A stretch of DNA of 64,000 bases from the NCBI GenBank assembly GCA_964571765.1, contig CAZNDH010000003.1, forward strand, positions 1 through 64,000. Direction: 5' to 3'. Made by a program: the position numbers and the translations under genes. This document shows, in pieces, positions 32,122 through 42,500 of the stretch (its first letter is position 1; each line of letters opens with the position of its first letter). A model generated the notes under the pieces. That model was not told where the DNA came from, did not search any database, and was given only the letters and a program-made list of their open reading frames with translations. The DNA comes from ZC4RG35 sp964571765 (GTDB lineage Bacteria; Actinomycetota; Acidimicrobiia; Spongiisociales; ZC4RG35).

Positions 32122-32880
32122 ATGAAGGTCGTCGCCTGCGTCAAGCAGATCCCCGACCCGGCCACCCCGTACCAGCTCGAAGAGGGGACCGGCTGGCTGG
32201 TCCGCCCTAACGACCAGATCCTCGACGACACCGATCGTTACGGGGTCGAGATGGGTCTGCAGCTTGCCCAGGCCAGCCAGGGCACCCTCACCCTGGTGAG
32301 CATGGGGCCCACCGGCAGCTCACAGGGGATCCGCCAGGCTCTGGCCATGGGCGCCGACAAGGCGGTGATCGTCGACGACCCCCAGTTGCGGGGTTCAGAT
32401 GCCCTGACCACCGCACGGGTGCTGGCCGCCGCTATCGCCGAAGAGGGTTTCGACCTGGTGATCGCCGGGACCGAGTCCACCGACGGCTACGCCGGGGTGC
32501 TCCCTCAGATGCTCGCCGAGATCCTCGACGTGCCGGCATTGACCTATGCCACCAGCGTCGAAGCCGAAGGCGACTCGGTGACCATTCATCGCCAGACCGC
32601 GGTGGGTTACGACGTGGTCACCTCGTCGCTGCCCGCGGTGGTCTCGGTGACCGCCGGGGTGGTCGAGCCCCGCTACCCCACGTTCAAGGGGATCATGGAC
32701 GCCAAGAAGAGGCCGGTGGAGACAAAGACTGCTCATGACCTCGGAGTCGAAGTCGCCGTCACCCAGGTGGTCACCGCCATCTCGCCTGCCCCGGAACGCG
32801 AGGCGGGCCGAAAGATTGAAGACGACGGAGAGGCCCATCTGGCCATTGTCGAGCTCCTCGAACAGAAGAAGGTGATCTGA
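32122..32880 (+). CDS. etfB: electron transfer flavoprotein subunit beta
   Basis: With EtfA forms the FAD/AMP-binding heterodimer that takes electrons from acyl-CoA dehydrogenases. 252 residues: MKVVACVKQIPDPATPYQLE, QILDDTDRYGVEMGLQLA, TLVSMGPTGSSQGIRQALAM, the family signature VIAGTESTDGYAGVLPQM, and YPTFKGIMDAKKRP, which provides AMP/phosphate contacts in the family. It is directly followed by etfA (1-nt gap) and supports the fatty-acid oxidation genes elsewhere in the window. Confidence 0.97.
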   Translation: MKVVACVKQIPDPATPYQLEEGTGWLVRPNDQILDDTDRYGVEMGLQLAQASQGTLTLVSMGPTGSSQGIRQALAMGADKAVIVDDPQLRGSDALTTARVLAAAIAEEGFDLVIAGTESTDGYAGVLPQMLAEILDVPALTYATSVEAEGDSVTIHRQTAVGYDVVTSSLPAVVSVTAGVVEPRYPTFKGIMDAKKRPVETKTAHDLGVEVAVTQVVTAISPAPEREAGRKIEDDGEAHLAIVELLEQKKVI

Positions 32881-32881
32881 G

Positions 32882-33829
32882 ATGGCCGGTGTCTGGGTGG
32901 TTATCGAGGACAGCGGGGGCACACCAGCCTCACTCGGGCTGGAGATGTTGACCAAGGCCCGTGAGCTGGGCGGGGTGACTGCCATCTACCTGGGCCCCGC
33001 TTCCGATGCGGTGGCCGCCACTTTGGGGTCCCACGGGGCGATGAAGGTCCTGTTCGCCGACCCCGGCGAGCGTCTCCCCTCGGCGCCGGTGGCAGCGGCC
33101 CTGGCGGAGCGGATCGGGGCCGAGACGCCCGACCTCGTCCTCTTCGGGCAGAGCTACACCAGTCGTGACATCGCCGGCAGGCTGGCAGCGCGTCTCGGTC
33201 TCGGGGTGCTCTCCAACACCAACGACCTCCGGCTGACCTCCGGTGGCGTCGAGACCGACCACGAGATCTTCGGAGGCTCCAGGATCGCCACGGTGGTCAT
33301 GGCCGACCGTCCCTCATTGGTGATCGTCCGTCCCAAGTCGTTCGCAGTGGAGGCCTCGGATGGCGGGCCTGCCGAGGTGGAGACCATGGACCTGCCCGAC
33401 ACCGAACGATCAGAGGCCCGGGTGGTCGAGTCCCATGTCGAAGAGCGGGAAGGGCCGCAACTCGGCGATGCCAAGGTGGTGGTATCCGGTGGGCGGGGCC
33501 TGGGTAGTGCGGATGGCTACGAGCTGGTGGAGCGGCTCGCCAGGCCGCTACAGGCAGCAACCGGGGCGACCCGGGCGATCGTCGACTCGGGATGGGTGCC
33601 CTACGCCAAGCAGGTGGGCCAGACCGGGAAGACCGTCAAGCCCGACGTCTACATCGCCTGTGGGATCTCGGGGGCGATGCAGCACCTGGTGGGGATGAAG
33701 GACGCCGGGACCATCATCGCCATCAACAAGGATCCCGACGCCCCGATATTCACCATCGCCGACCTCGGCGTCGTGGGCGACGTCCACCAGGTTCTCCCCA
33801 AGCTCATCGAGACTCTCGAGAGTCGCTGA
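32882..33829 (+). CDS. etfA: electron transfer flavoprotein subunit alpha
   Basis: A 315-residue protein with an N-terminal adenine-nucleotide-binding-like domain and the C-terminal FAD domain: VVSGGRGLGSADGYELVERL, GATRAIVDSGWVPYAKQVGQ, TGKTVKPDVYIACGISGAMQ, HLVGMKDAGTIIAINKDPDA and the final IADLGVVGDVHQVLPKLIE. These are the canonical FAD-binding segments. The last 26 bp overlap the 3' end of gltB on the other strand. Confidence 0.97.
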   Translation: MAGVWVVIEDSGGTPASLGLEMLTKARELGGVTAIYLGPASDAVAATLGSHGAMKVLFADPGERLPSAPVAAALAERIGAETPDLVLFGQSYTSRDIAGRLAARLGLGVLSNTNDLRLTSGGVETDHEIFGGSRIATVVMADRPSLVIVRPKSFAVEASDGGPAEVETMDLPDTERSEARVVESHVEEREGPQLGDAKVVVSGGRGLGSADGYELVERLARPLQAATGATRAIVDSGWVPYAKQVGQTGKTVKPDVYIACGISGAMQHLVGMKDAGTIIAINKDPDAPIFTIADLGVVGDVHQVLPKLIETLESR

Positions 33830-36800
33830 TCGCCAAGGCCGGCAGAGTGGCGGCCGTCGGAGAGGAGGCTGGGGTGACCAACCAGAAGGCGGAGAGGTCG
33901 CCGTCGAGAAGCTCTTCGGCCAGCGTGCTCCCGGTGTGCCGCCGGTGCTCGATGATCAATTCCCGCAATTCCTCGGTCTCGGGGCCGGTCGGCCGGCGCA
34001 CCTCGGGGGCCATCTCGGCGACCCGGGATCGGACGGTGAGCTCGGGGTCCCAGACGAAGGCGCGGCCCCCGGTCATCCCCGCGGCGAAGTTGCGGCCCAC
34101 CGGTCCCAGCACAACCACCATTCCCCCGGTCATGTACTCACAGCCGTGGTCGGAACAGCCCTCGACGACCGCGGTCGCCCCCGAGTTACGCACCGCGAAA
34201 CGCTGGCCGACCTTGCCGGCAATGAAGGCACGGCCCCCGGTGGCCCCGTATAGCACCGCGTTACCCCCGGCGTGGTGGCTGCCCGACCTCGGCGAGACCA
34301 CGATCAGCCCGCCGCCCATGCCCTTGCCCACGTAGTCGTTGGCGACACCCTGGAGCTGGATGGCAACACCGGAAGTCAGCCAGGCACCCAGGCTCTGGCC
34401 GGCGGTGCCTGTCAGCCTGATCCTGATGGCGCCCTCGGGTAGACCGGCGCCACCGGTGGCCGCGGTGATCGCACCGGACAGCCTCGACCCCACGGCACGG
34501 TCGACATTGCGCACCGGGTACTGGAGCTCCACCGGGTCGCCACCGGACACCGTGTGGGCGGTCTCCGCTTCGATCCTCCGAGACAGGTCGGAGGGGGCGG
34601 CCGTCCGGTAGCCGTGGTGAACCTTCCTCTGATGGGCGGGAACCAGCATCGCCGCCAGGTCCGGAGCCAGGGGATGATCCCGATGCAGGGGGCGGAGCAG
34701 ATCGGCGCGACCTACGACCTCCTCGATGGAGCGGGTCCCCAGCGAGGCCAGGTGGTGCCGGACCTCCTCGGCCAGGTGCCGGAACAGGGTGACCACCTGG
34801 TCGGCTGCCCCGGTGAACTTGGCCCGTAACTCCAGGTCCTGGGTGGCGATCCCCACCGGGCAGGTGTTGAGATGGCACTGGCGGACCATCTTGCAGCCCA
34901 TGGCGAGCAGGGGCAGGGTGCCGAACCCGAACCTCTCCGCCCCGAGCATGGCGGCCACGATGACATCCCGGCCGGTGCGGATGCCACCGTCGGTCTCGAG
35001 GATGACCCGGGTCCTCATTCCTTTGGCCACCAGGGTCTGATGGGTCTCGGCCACTCCCAGCTCCCAGGGTGAGCCGGCGTGTTTGATCGAGACCAGGGGC
35101 GACGCTCCGGTTCCGCCCTCGGAGCCGGAAACCGTGATTATGTCGGCGTCGGCCTTGGCCACTCCGACCGCGATCGTGCCCACTCCCGGCTCGCTGACCA
35201 GCTTGACCGAAACCCGGACGGTCGGCTTGAAGGCCTTTATGTCGAAGATCAACTGGGCCAGATCCTCGATCGAGTAGATGTCGTGGTGGGGCGGCGGGGA
35301 GATCAGGGTGACCCCAGGCTCGGTGTGTCTCAAAGCGGCTATCTCCGTTGTCACCTTGTGACCGGGTAGCTGGCCCCCCTCCCCCGGCTTGGAGCCCTGG
35401 GCCATCTTGATCTGGATCTCCTCGGCCGAGTCGATGTAGCCAGGGGTGACCCCGAACCGGCCCGATGCCACCTGCTTGATCGCCGAATTGCGACTGGTCC
35501 TGAAGCGGAGGGGGTCCTCGCCACCCTCACCGGAGTTCGACTTCCCCCCGATCATGTTCATCGCCTCGGCCAGTGCCTCATGGGCCTCCCGCGACAGGGC
35601 GCCCAGCGACATGGCGGCGGTGGTGAAGCGTCTCATGATGTGCTCGGCGCTCTCCACCTCCTCGACCCGAATGGCATCGGTGGCGACGAATCCGAGGAGA
35701 TCGCGCACCAGAGCTGGGGGCCGGTCGCTGACCGTCTCCAGGTACTTGCCCCATGAGCCCGGATCACCGGAGCGAACCGACTTCTGCAGGTCGAGCACAG
35801 CCATCGGCCCGGTGACGTGGAGGTCCTCCCCGCGTCGATGCTTGTAGAACCCTCCGGAAGCCGGCTCGCCGGCCGAATAGACGGCATGCCGGGTCAACGC
35901 CTGCTCGGCGATCTCGGTGAGGCCGATCCCTCGAAGCCGTCGCGGGGCGTTGCGGAAAGCCCGATGGCACACCTGCTCTGAGAGCCCGATCACCTCGAAC
36001 AGCTCAGAGCCCCGATAGGCCGAGAGGGTGCAGATGCCCATCTTGGACATGACTTTGAGCAGCCCGGCCTCGAGGGCCGACCGGTAATTCTCCTGGGCGG
36101 ATACCGGGTCGACACCCACCATCCCTCCCCGTGCCAGGTCGATCACCTGGTCGATGGCCAGGTACGGGTTCACCGCCGAAGCCCCGAACCCGATGAGGCA
36201 GGCGAGGTCATGCTCGTCGCGAGGCTCGCCGGAGACCACCACCAGCGACACCTTGCCCCGGATCCCCAGGTCGACCAGATGCTGGTGGACCGCACCGGTC
36301 ACCAGGAGCATGGGCAGCGGCGCCTCGTCCTCCGAGGTCTCCCGGTCAGAGAGGACCAGGATGGTCGTTCCCTGGGCCACTGCCTCGGCGGCCTCGACGC
36401 AGATCTCGTCGAGACGCCGGGCCAACCCCCCCGGTCCTTCGGATGCCGGCCAGGTGGCGGCCAGCCAGTGGGAGAAGAAACTGGGATCGCCGGAACGGAC
36501 TATCGCCTCCAGCTCGGCATCGGATAGCACCGGGCTGGCCAGCTCGATCAGGTGGGCCTGGGATGGCGAGTCCTCGAGCAGCGGCCCCCTGCGCCCCAGT
36601 TGGATCCTCAGCGACATCACCAGCTTCTCACGGATCGGATCCATGGGAGGATTGGTCACCTGGGCGAACATCTGGTGGAAGTAGCGGGTGAGGCGCCGGG
36701 GACGGGGCGAGAGCACTGCAAGGCCGGTGTCGTCACCCATCGAGCCGGTGGGGCTCTCCCCCTGGGCCATCGCCGCCAGGATCAACCGCCGCTCTTCAGC

Positions 36801-38162
36801 GGTGTAGTCGAACACCCGGGTCAGAGCGGCCGCGTCGAACCGGGTGTCGTTCTCGGCATCGAATGCCGCCTTGATCCGAAGGGTCTCGGTGCTCACCCAC
36901 TCCCCGTAAGGCTGGAGCCGGGCGAGTTCCTGTTTGACATCGTCGGAGAACCTGACCTCGCCGGTCTTCCCGTCGAAGAGGATCAGCTCACCTGGCCCGA
37001 GCTGTCCGGTTTGCAGGGCGCGGGACTCCTCCTCCTGACACACACCCGCCTCTGAGGCGACCAGGACCACGTCGGGGGACACCGCCCATCGGGCGGGCCT
37101 CAGCCCGTTGCGGTCCATCCCGGCGAGCAGGGAGATGCCGTCGGTGACCGCTATCGCCGCCGGCCCGTCCCAGGGTTCGGTGAGGGCGGCGTGGTACTCA
37201 TAGAAGGCTGCAAGCTCGGGGGTGAGATCGGCGACGTTCTCCCAGGCTGCCGGGATCAGCACCTCCTTGACGTGGGCCAATGACCGGCCGCTCTGCATGA
37301 GGAGCTCGTAGGCGTTGTCCAGGGCCGCCGAGTCGGAGAGGTCGGGCTGGAGGAATGGGAAGATGTCCTCGAGCCGGTCACCCCAGATCCCCGGCGTCGC
37401 CGCGTTCTGCCGGGCCCTCATCCAAGAGCGGTTCGACTGGATGGTGTTGATCTCGCCGTTGTGGGCGAGGACCCGGAAGGGCTGGGCGTTGTCCCACGAG
37501 GGGAAGGTATTGGTCGAGAACCGCTGGTGGAAGATGGCGAAGGAGGTTTCGTAGTCGGGGTCCCTGAGATCCCAGTAGAAATCGGAGATCCGGCTGGCGG
37601 TGAACAATCCCTTGTAGACAACGGTCCGCGCCGAGGCCGACGGTATCGAGAGACCGGCGGGGGCTTGGCGCTCCACCTTCTTCCGGGCGAGGTACAACGC
37701 CCGCTCCAGGTCGGCGGCCGGGAGGTCCCCGGTGACCACCGCCTGCTCTATCAGGGGGAGGACCGCCCGGGCATGAGCCCCGAGTACCTGGGGGTCCACC
37801 GGCACCGACCGCCACATCACCAGCTCGAGCCCTTCGGCCTCCAGCGCCTCGTTGACCAACGCCCTGGACGACACCGCCTCCTCGACGGGGAGGAAGCACA
37901 TCACCACCCCGAGGCGCCCGGGATCGATGGTGATGCCGTGGGCCTCCAGCTCCCGGGCGATCAGCCGGTGGGGGATCTGCGTGATGAGCCCGGCGCCGTC
38001 ACCGGTGCCGTCGGCGGCCTTGGCGCCCCGGTGGTCGAGTCGTTTGAGACAGCTCACCGCGAGACGGGTCATCCGGTAGGAGGGCCTGAGATCGCGGGCG
38101 GCGATGAACCCGACACCGCAGGCGTCGTGCTCGCGTGTGCTCACCATGGGACTGGATTCCAT
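33804..38162 (-). CDS. gltB: glutamate synthase large subunit
   Basis: Glutamine-dependent conversion of 2-oxoglutarate to glutamate. 1452 residues in family order: glutamine amidotransferase class II domain with the catalytic cysteine in REHDACGVGFIAARD (propeptide of about 14 residues if processed), central domain, FMN-binding synthase domain (VSGSEGGTGASPLVSIKHAG), the 3Fe-4S cysteines in CKMVRQCHLNTCPVGIATQD, and the GXGXG beta-helix (SGATAVVEGCSDHGCEYMTG). The ATG at 38162 is preceded by GAGGTGG, so it is preferred to the ATG at 38189. No small subunit (gltD) lies next to it, so the electron donor may be encoded elsewhere. Confidence 0.97.
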   Translation of the reverse strand: MESSPMVSTREHDACGVGFIAARDLRPSYRMTRLAVSCLKRLDHRGAKAADGTGDGAGLITQIPHRLIARELEAHGITIDPGRLGVVMCFLPVEEAVSSRALVNEALEAEGLELVMWRSVPVDPQVLGAHARAVLPLIEQAVVTGDLPAADLERALYLARKKVERQAPAGLSIPSASARTVVYKGLFTASRISDFYWDLRDPDYETSFAIFHQRFSTNTFPSWDNAQPFRVLAHNGEINTIQSNRSWMRARQNAATPGIWGDRLEDIFPFLQPDLSDSAALDNAYELLMQSGRSLAHVKEVLIPAAWENVADLTPELAAFYEYHAALTEPWDGPAAIAVTDGISLLAGMDRNGLRPARWAVSPDVVLVASEAGVCQEEESRALQTGQLGPGELILFDGKTGEVRFSDDVKQELARLQPYGEWVSTETLRIKAAFDAENDTRFDAAALTRVFDYTAEERRLILAAMAQGESPTGSMGDDTGLAVLSPRPRRLTRYFHQMFAQVTNPPMDPIREKLVMSLRIQLGRRGPLLEDSPSQAHLIELASPVLSDAELEAIVRSGDPSFFSHWLAATWPASEGPGGLARRLDEICVEAAEAVAQGTTILVLSDRETSEDEAPLPMLLVTGAVHQHLVDLGIRGKVSLVVVSGEPRDEHDLACLIGFGASAVNPYLAIDQVIDLARGGMVGVDPVSAQENYRSALEAGLLKVMSKMGICTLSAYRGSELFEVIGLSEQVCHRAFRNAPRRLRGIGLTEIAEQALTRHAVYSAGEPASGGFYKHRRGEDLHVTGPMAVLDLQKSVRSGDPGSWGKYLETVSDRPPALVRDLLGFVATDAIRVEEVESAEHIMRRFTTAAMSLGALSREAHEALAEAMNMIGGKSNSGEGGEDPLRFRTSRNSAIKQVASGRFGVTPGYIDSAEEIQIKMAQGSKPGEGGQLPGHKVTTEIAALRHTEPGVTLISPPPHHDIYSIEDLAQLIFDIKAFKPTVRVSVKLVSEPGVGTIAVGVAKADADIITVSGSEGGTGASPLVSIKHAGSPWELGVAETHQTLVAKGMRTRVILETDGGIRTGRDVIVAAMLGAERFGFGTLPLLAMGCKMVRQCHLNTCPVGIATQDLELRAKFTGAADQVVTLFRHLAEEVRHHLASLGTRSIEEVVGRADLLRPLHRDHPLAPDLAAMLVPAHQRKVHHGYRTAAPSDLSRRIEAETAHTVSGGDPVELQYPVRNVDRAVGSRLSGAITAATGGAGLPEGAIRIRLTGTAGQSLGAWLTSGVAIQLQGVANDYVGKGMGGGLIVVSPRSGSHHAGGNAVLYGATGGRAFIAGKVGQRFAVRNSGATAVVEGCSDHGCEYMTGGMVVVLGPVGRNFAAGMTGGRAFVWDPELTVRSRVAEMAPEVRRPTGPETEELRELIIEHRRHTGSTLAEELLDGDLSAFWLVTPASSPTAATLPALAISDSRESR

Positions 38163-38218
38163 CGACCACCTCTGGGAGCGAGGCATCATAAACAGCGAGG
38201 ATGCAGACTCGGCCGTAC

Positions 38219-38611
38219 TCAGGGCCCGAAGCGGTGCGGGAGAAGAGCGTCGAGGGTGTGTTCCCTGATCGCTGACCCGTCACCGGCAGTGACCACGATC
38301 CGGGACACCCCGAACTCGGCCATGATCTGGCGGCATCGCCCGCAGGGATAAGCCTGGTCGACGTCCAGGGCATCGACACAGGCGACCGCCACCGTGTCGA
38401 CCCGGCGCACCCCCTGGGCGACCGCAGTGTTGATGGCGGTGGCCTCGGCGCAGGAGGAGACCGGATACGAGGCATTCTCCACGTTGGCCCCGGTGAAAGT
38501 CTCGCCGCCCTCTCCGATGGCCACCGCCCCCACCCTGAACCCGGAGTAGGGGACATAGGCGTTGGTGGCTGCAGCCCGGGCGAGTTGTGCCAGGTCTTGG
38601 GCGGTGCTCAC
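38219..38611 (-). CDS. cdd: cytidine deaminase
   Basis: Deaminates cytidine and deoxycytidine in pyrimidine salvage. A 130-residue homotetrameric-type enzyme: AAATNAYVPYSGFRVGAVAI, the zinc/proton-shuttle motif SSCAEATAINTAVAQG and PCGRCRQIMAEFG, giving three zinc-binding cysteines. The start overlaps the ftsY stop (GTGA). With upp and deoA in the same window it fits a pyrimidine salvage set, though not in one operon. Confidence 0.96.
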   Translation of the reverse strand: MSTAQDLAQLARAAATNAYVPYSGFRVGAVAIGEGGETFTGANVENASYPVSSCAEATAINTAVAQGVRRVDTVAVACVDALDVDQAYPCGRCRQIMAEFGVSRIVVTAGDGSAIREHTLDALLPHRFGP

Positions 38612-39579
38612 GCCGTCAAGTCTGCCACGAAGCCCTCGGGGTCGAAGGGAAGAAGGTCGTCGAGGCTCTCACCGGTCCCCACCAGCTTGACCGGCACTCC
38701 CAGCCTGCTCTCCACGGCGACCACGATGCCTCCCCGGGCCGTCCCGTCCATCTTGGTGAGCACCACACCGGTGACCGGCACAGCCTCGGCGAACCGGGCC
38801 ACCTGACCCAGCCCGTTCTGGCCCGAAGTGGCGTCGAGCACCAGGAGCACCTCGCCAACCCGAGCCGCCGACCCTGTCACCCGGTGCACCTTGGCCAGCT
38901 CCTCCATCAGATTCCTGTCGGAGTGAAGCCGACCGGCGGTGTCGACGATGACCACGTCGGACCCTCGTGCCCTGGCCGAGGAGATGGCGTCATGGGCCAC
39001 TGCGGCGGGGTCACCTCGCTCCTGCCCGGTTATGACCGGAACCCCGATCCTGCGACCCCAAACCACCAGCTGCTCGCGGGCGGCGGCGCGGAAGGTGTCG
39101 GCAGCGGCCAGGGTGACCGCCCGGCCCTGGGTGGTCAGCCGGTGAGCCAACTTGGCGATGGTGGTTGTCTTGCCCGACCCGTTGACCCCGACCACCAGCA
39201 CCACCGCCGGGGAACCTTCCAGGTCGAGGCCCCGGCCCGCCCCGGTCATCTGGTCGAGGATTGCCCCGGCCACCAGATCCCGGGCCTCCTCTACCGTGGA
39301 TGGCTTGCCTGCCCGAGCCGTGGCCACCACCCTGGCCGAAGGCTCCACCCCCATGTCGGCGGCGATCAGGGTCTCTTCGATCTGCTCCCAGGTGTCGCTC
39401 TCGAGCCCGGCGGCCCACACCCTCCTCAGCACCGCACCCCAGCCGGGCTGACTCGTTGGAGGCGGGCCACTCAGCTCGCCCGGTTCATCCTGGCGGCGTC
39501 GAGCGACCAGTACGAGGGCCAGGACCACCAGCGCGGCTACCGCCGCGGCAATGATGATCAAGACCTGGGTGGTGTCCAT
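38608..39579 (-). CDS. ftsY: signal recognition particle receptor FtsY
   Basis: Receptor for Ffh-nascent chain complexes at the membrane. 323 residues: an N-terminal hydrophobic helix (VLIIIAAAVAALVVLALVLV) that would anchor it, a short linker instead of the long acidic domain of E. coli, the N-domain, and the GTPase motifs VVGVNGSGKTTTIAKLA, AADTFRAAAREQL, DVVIVDTAGRLHSD, TKMDGTARGG and LVGTGESLDDLLPFDPEGF. Located 3 bp after smc, as in mycobacteria. Confidence 0.97.
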   Translation of the reverse strand: MDTTQVLIIIAAAVAALVVLALVLVARRRQDEPGELSGPPPTSQPGWGAVLRRVWAAGLESDTWEQIEETLIAADMGVEPSARVVATARAGKPSTVEEARDLVAGAILDQMTGAGRGLDLEGSPAVVLVVGVNGSGKTTTIAKLAHRLTTQGRAVTLAAADTFRAAAREQLVVWGRRIGVPVITGQERGDPAAVAHDAISSARARGSDVVIVDTAGRLHSDRNLMEELAKVHRVTGSAARVGEVLLVLDATSGQNGLGQVARFAEAVPVTGVVLTKMDGTARGGIVVAVESRLGVPVKLVGTGESLDDLLPFDPEGFVADLTA

Positions 39580-39582
39580 CGC

Positions 39583-42500
39583 CTAGGCGATCTGGCCGGC
39601 GATCACCGAGGTCATGTCCTTGCGAAGCGCCTGGGAGGCCCCACCGGTCTCCATGGTCACCCCGTAGAGCACGTCGGCGGCCTCCATGGTCTGCTGCTGG
39701 TGGGTGACGATGATCAGTTGCGCCCTGGTGCGGAACTCGTCGACGATCCGGAGGAAGCGACGCAGGTTGACGTCGTCCAGGGCCGCCTCGACCTCGTCGA
39801 GCACGTAGAAGGGGCTGGGCCGAGCCTCGAAGATGGCGAAGAGGAAGGCCAGCGCCGCCAGGCTGCGCTCACCCCCGGATAGGAGGGAGAGCTGGCTCAC
39901 CTTCTTCCCCATCGGCTGGGCGTCGATCGACACACCCGACTCGGGATCGGCGGTGTCGACCAGGCGGATCCGGCCCCGCCCACCGGGGAAGAGCACCGAG
40001 AAGTACCGGTCGAAGGAGGTGGCCACCTCGTCGAACGCATCATGAAACCGGCGGGCGATCTCCTCGTCGAGGGCGTTGATCACCTTGCGAAGCTCGGCCC
40101 TCGACTGCTCGACATCGGACATCTGGCTCACCAGGAAGTCGTGGCGCTCCTCGAGATCCCGGTACTCGGCGGCCGCCAGGGGGTTGATTGGCCCCAGCCG
40201 GGTCAGCTCGGCGAGCCGGGTGCGCAGGAGCTCTTCTGGGTCGGTGCCCTCGGGGATGTGGGGTGTCGGCGCCCGGTACGCAGCCTCGATATTGGCGTCG
40301 GCATCGCGCCTGATCGCTTCGGTCACCGCTTCCCGGTGCATCCGCAGCTCGACCAGCTTGGTATCCAGCTGAGCCACCCGTTCCCGGGCAACGGTCATGG
40401 CCCGGCGGCGGTCGTCCTCCTCGGCGCGCGCCCCGGCCAGATCTTCCCGTAGCCGGCTGGTGGTCTCCCTCAGACCTGCCTGACGGTCGCGGAGGATGGC
40501 CAGCTTGGCCCCGAGTAGGTCTACCGCCTGTCGGGCGACCGACTCCACGGTGGCCAAGGTATCGGGGTCGGTGGTCCCCTCGGGGCCTGTGCCCAATCTC
40601 TCCATCTCGACAAGGATCCGCCCTCGCCTCGTGGTGAGCATCGAGCTCCGCTCGGTGGCCGCCCGGAGCAAACCGGCGGCCTCCTGCCACTGCGACCTGG
40701 CCCGCTCTCGCTCTGACACTATCTGCCTGCGCCTTGCCTCGAGGTCCTCCCAGGCGCGAACCAGGTCGGCCTCCTCCCCATGCAGCGACTCGATGCGGGC
40801 CCCGAGCTCGGCCAGATGGCTCTCCGCCGAGACCAGCGCCGAGACCAGCGCGGTCCGCCGCTCCTCCAGCCTCCTGATGTCCGTCTCCACAGCGGTGACC
40901 GAGCGCTTCAGCCGCATCATCGCCTCGGTGCGGCCGGCCAGGCCGGTCTCCGCCGATTCCAGCGCCTCCAGGCACGACCGCTCCTGTTCCCGGCTCAGGT
41001 CGAACCGGCGTTTCGCCGAGGTGTGGATCGACACTGCCCTTGCCTCTTCGACACCGGCCCGCTCCAGGGACAACCGGGCGTTCTCCAGCATCACCGGCGA
41101 GGCACCGCCGGGACTCGCCAGGTGGACTCCCTGCGCCGTGATCAGGTCGCCTTCGGGAGTGACCACCCGGACCTCGGGATGGGAGTCGACCACCTCCCAG
41201 CCGGCGACCCACCCCTCGACAATGATCACGTCGCCTAGGAGGGAGTCGGCCAGCGGAGCCGACGCCGCCGGACCCAGGAGGTCGACAAGGGGCTCGAGGC
41301 CGAGCCGCCCGGCGATTTCGCGCGCCGGCACCGACTCACCGGTCGTGGGAGACACCACCGATACCGCGCCGCCACCGGTCCCCTTGACCTTTCCGACGAT
41401 CTGTCGGAGTGAGCCCCGGTCGGAGAAGGCCACCGCATCGACCCACCGGCCGAGTGCGGCGGCCACTGCGGCTTCCAGGCCTGTGGGCACGTCCAACAGT
41501 CCCACCAAGCGGCCCAGCGCGCCCAAGTCGCTCTCGACCATGCTCCGGGCCTCCTCGTCGAGCCGACCGGACAGGGCGGCCTCGATCGCCTCGACTCGGG
41601 CCTCTGCCGAGGCAACCCGGAGCCTGGCCTCGGTGAGGGACCGTTCCGCCGAAGACCAGGCCTCCTGATCGGAGACTCGTGACCTGGCCGCCTCGTCGTA
41701 ATCGGCCTGGAGGCCGGACACCGCCGAGTCGAGGGAGCGAATCTCGGTGTTGATGTCGGTGATGGCGCCGGTCTCCGACTCGACCTGGGAGCGGAGCACC
41801 TCGAGTCGGTGGTCCAGCGAATCGAGTTCTCTCCGATCCCGGTAGAGGGCGGCCTCCACCGCGCTCTGTTCCCCGCGGACCGCAGCCATGGCACCTTCGG
41901 GCGACAGCGACGACTGGGTTGCCAGAGCCCTCTCCTCGTCTTCCAAAGCGCGGAACTTCGACTCATACGCCTCGGCGGCAAGTGTCATCCCGTCGATCGC
42001 ATCCCCGAGCCCGGCGATCTCGACGTCGATCTCGTCCATCTCTGCCCGCAGATCGAGGATGCGGGCCTCGGTGGCCTCGAGGCGGCCCGAAGCAGCCCGC
42101 CTACGCTCCTCGGCGACCGAGGCTATCCGGCGTAGCCTCTCGCCGACAGTCTCCAGCAGCGCGGCCGCGGTCGTGGCCAGGTCCAGTCCGGCGATGTCCC
42201 CGGCCAGCGACTCCTCCAGCTCGGCGAGCCGGGCCCGTGCCCTCTCCGATCCCTCCTGCTCGGCCTCCAGGCTTTCGAGAAGCCTGGCTCGTTCCGAGGT
42301 GGCTACGGTTAGCTCCCGGTCGTACTCCGCGAGCTGGCGGCCTCCCAGATGGAGTCGGAGGGCCACCACCTCGTCCTTTATGCCCTGATACTTCTGGGCG
42401 GCCCGTGCCTGGCGACGCAGAGGGCGCATTTGCCGGGTGATCTCGGTGAGGATGTCCTGGAGCCGGAGGAGATCGTCGTCGGTCCTCTCCAGCCTGCGCT

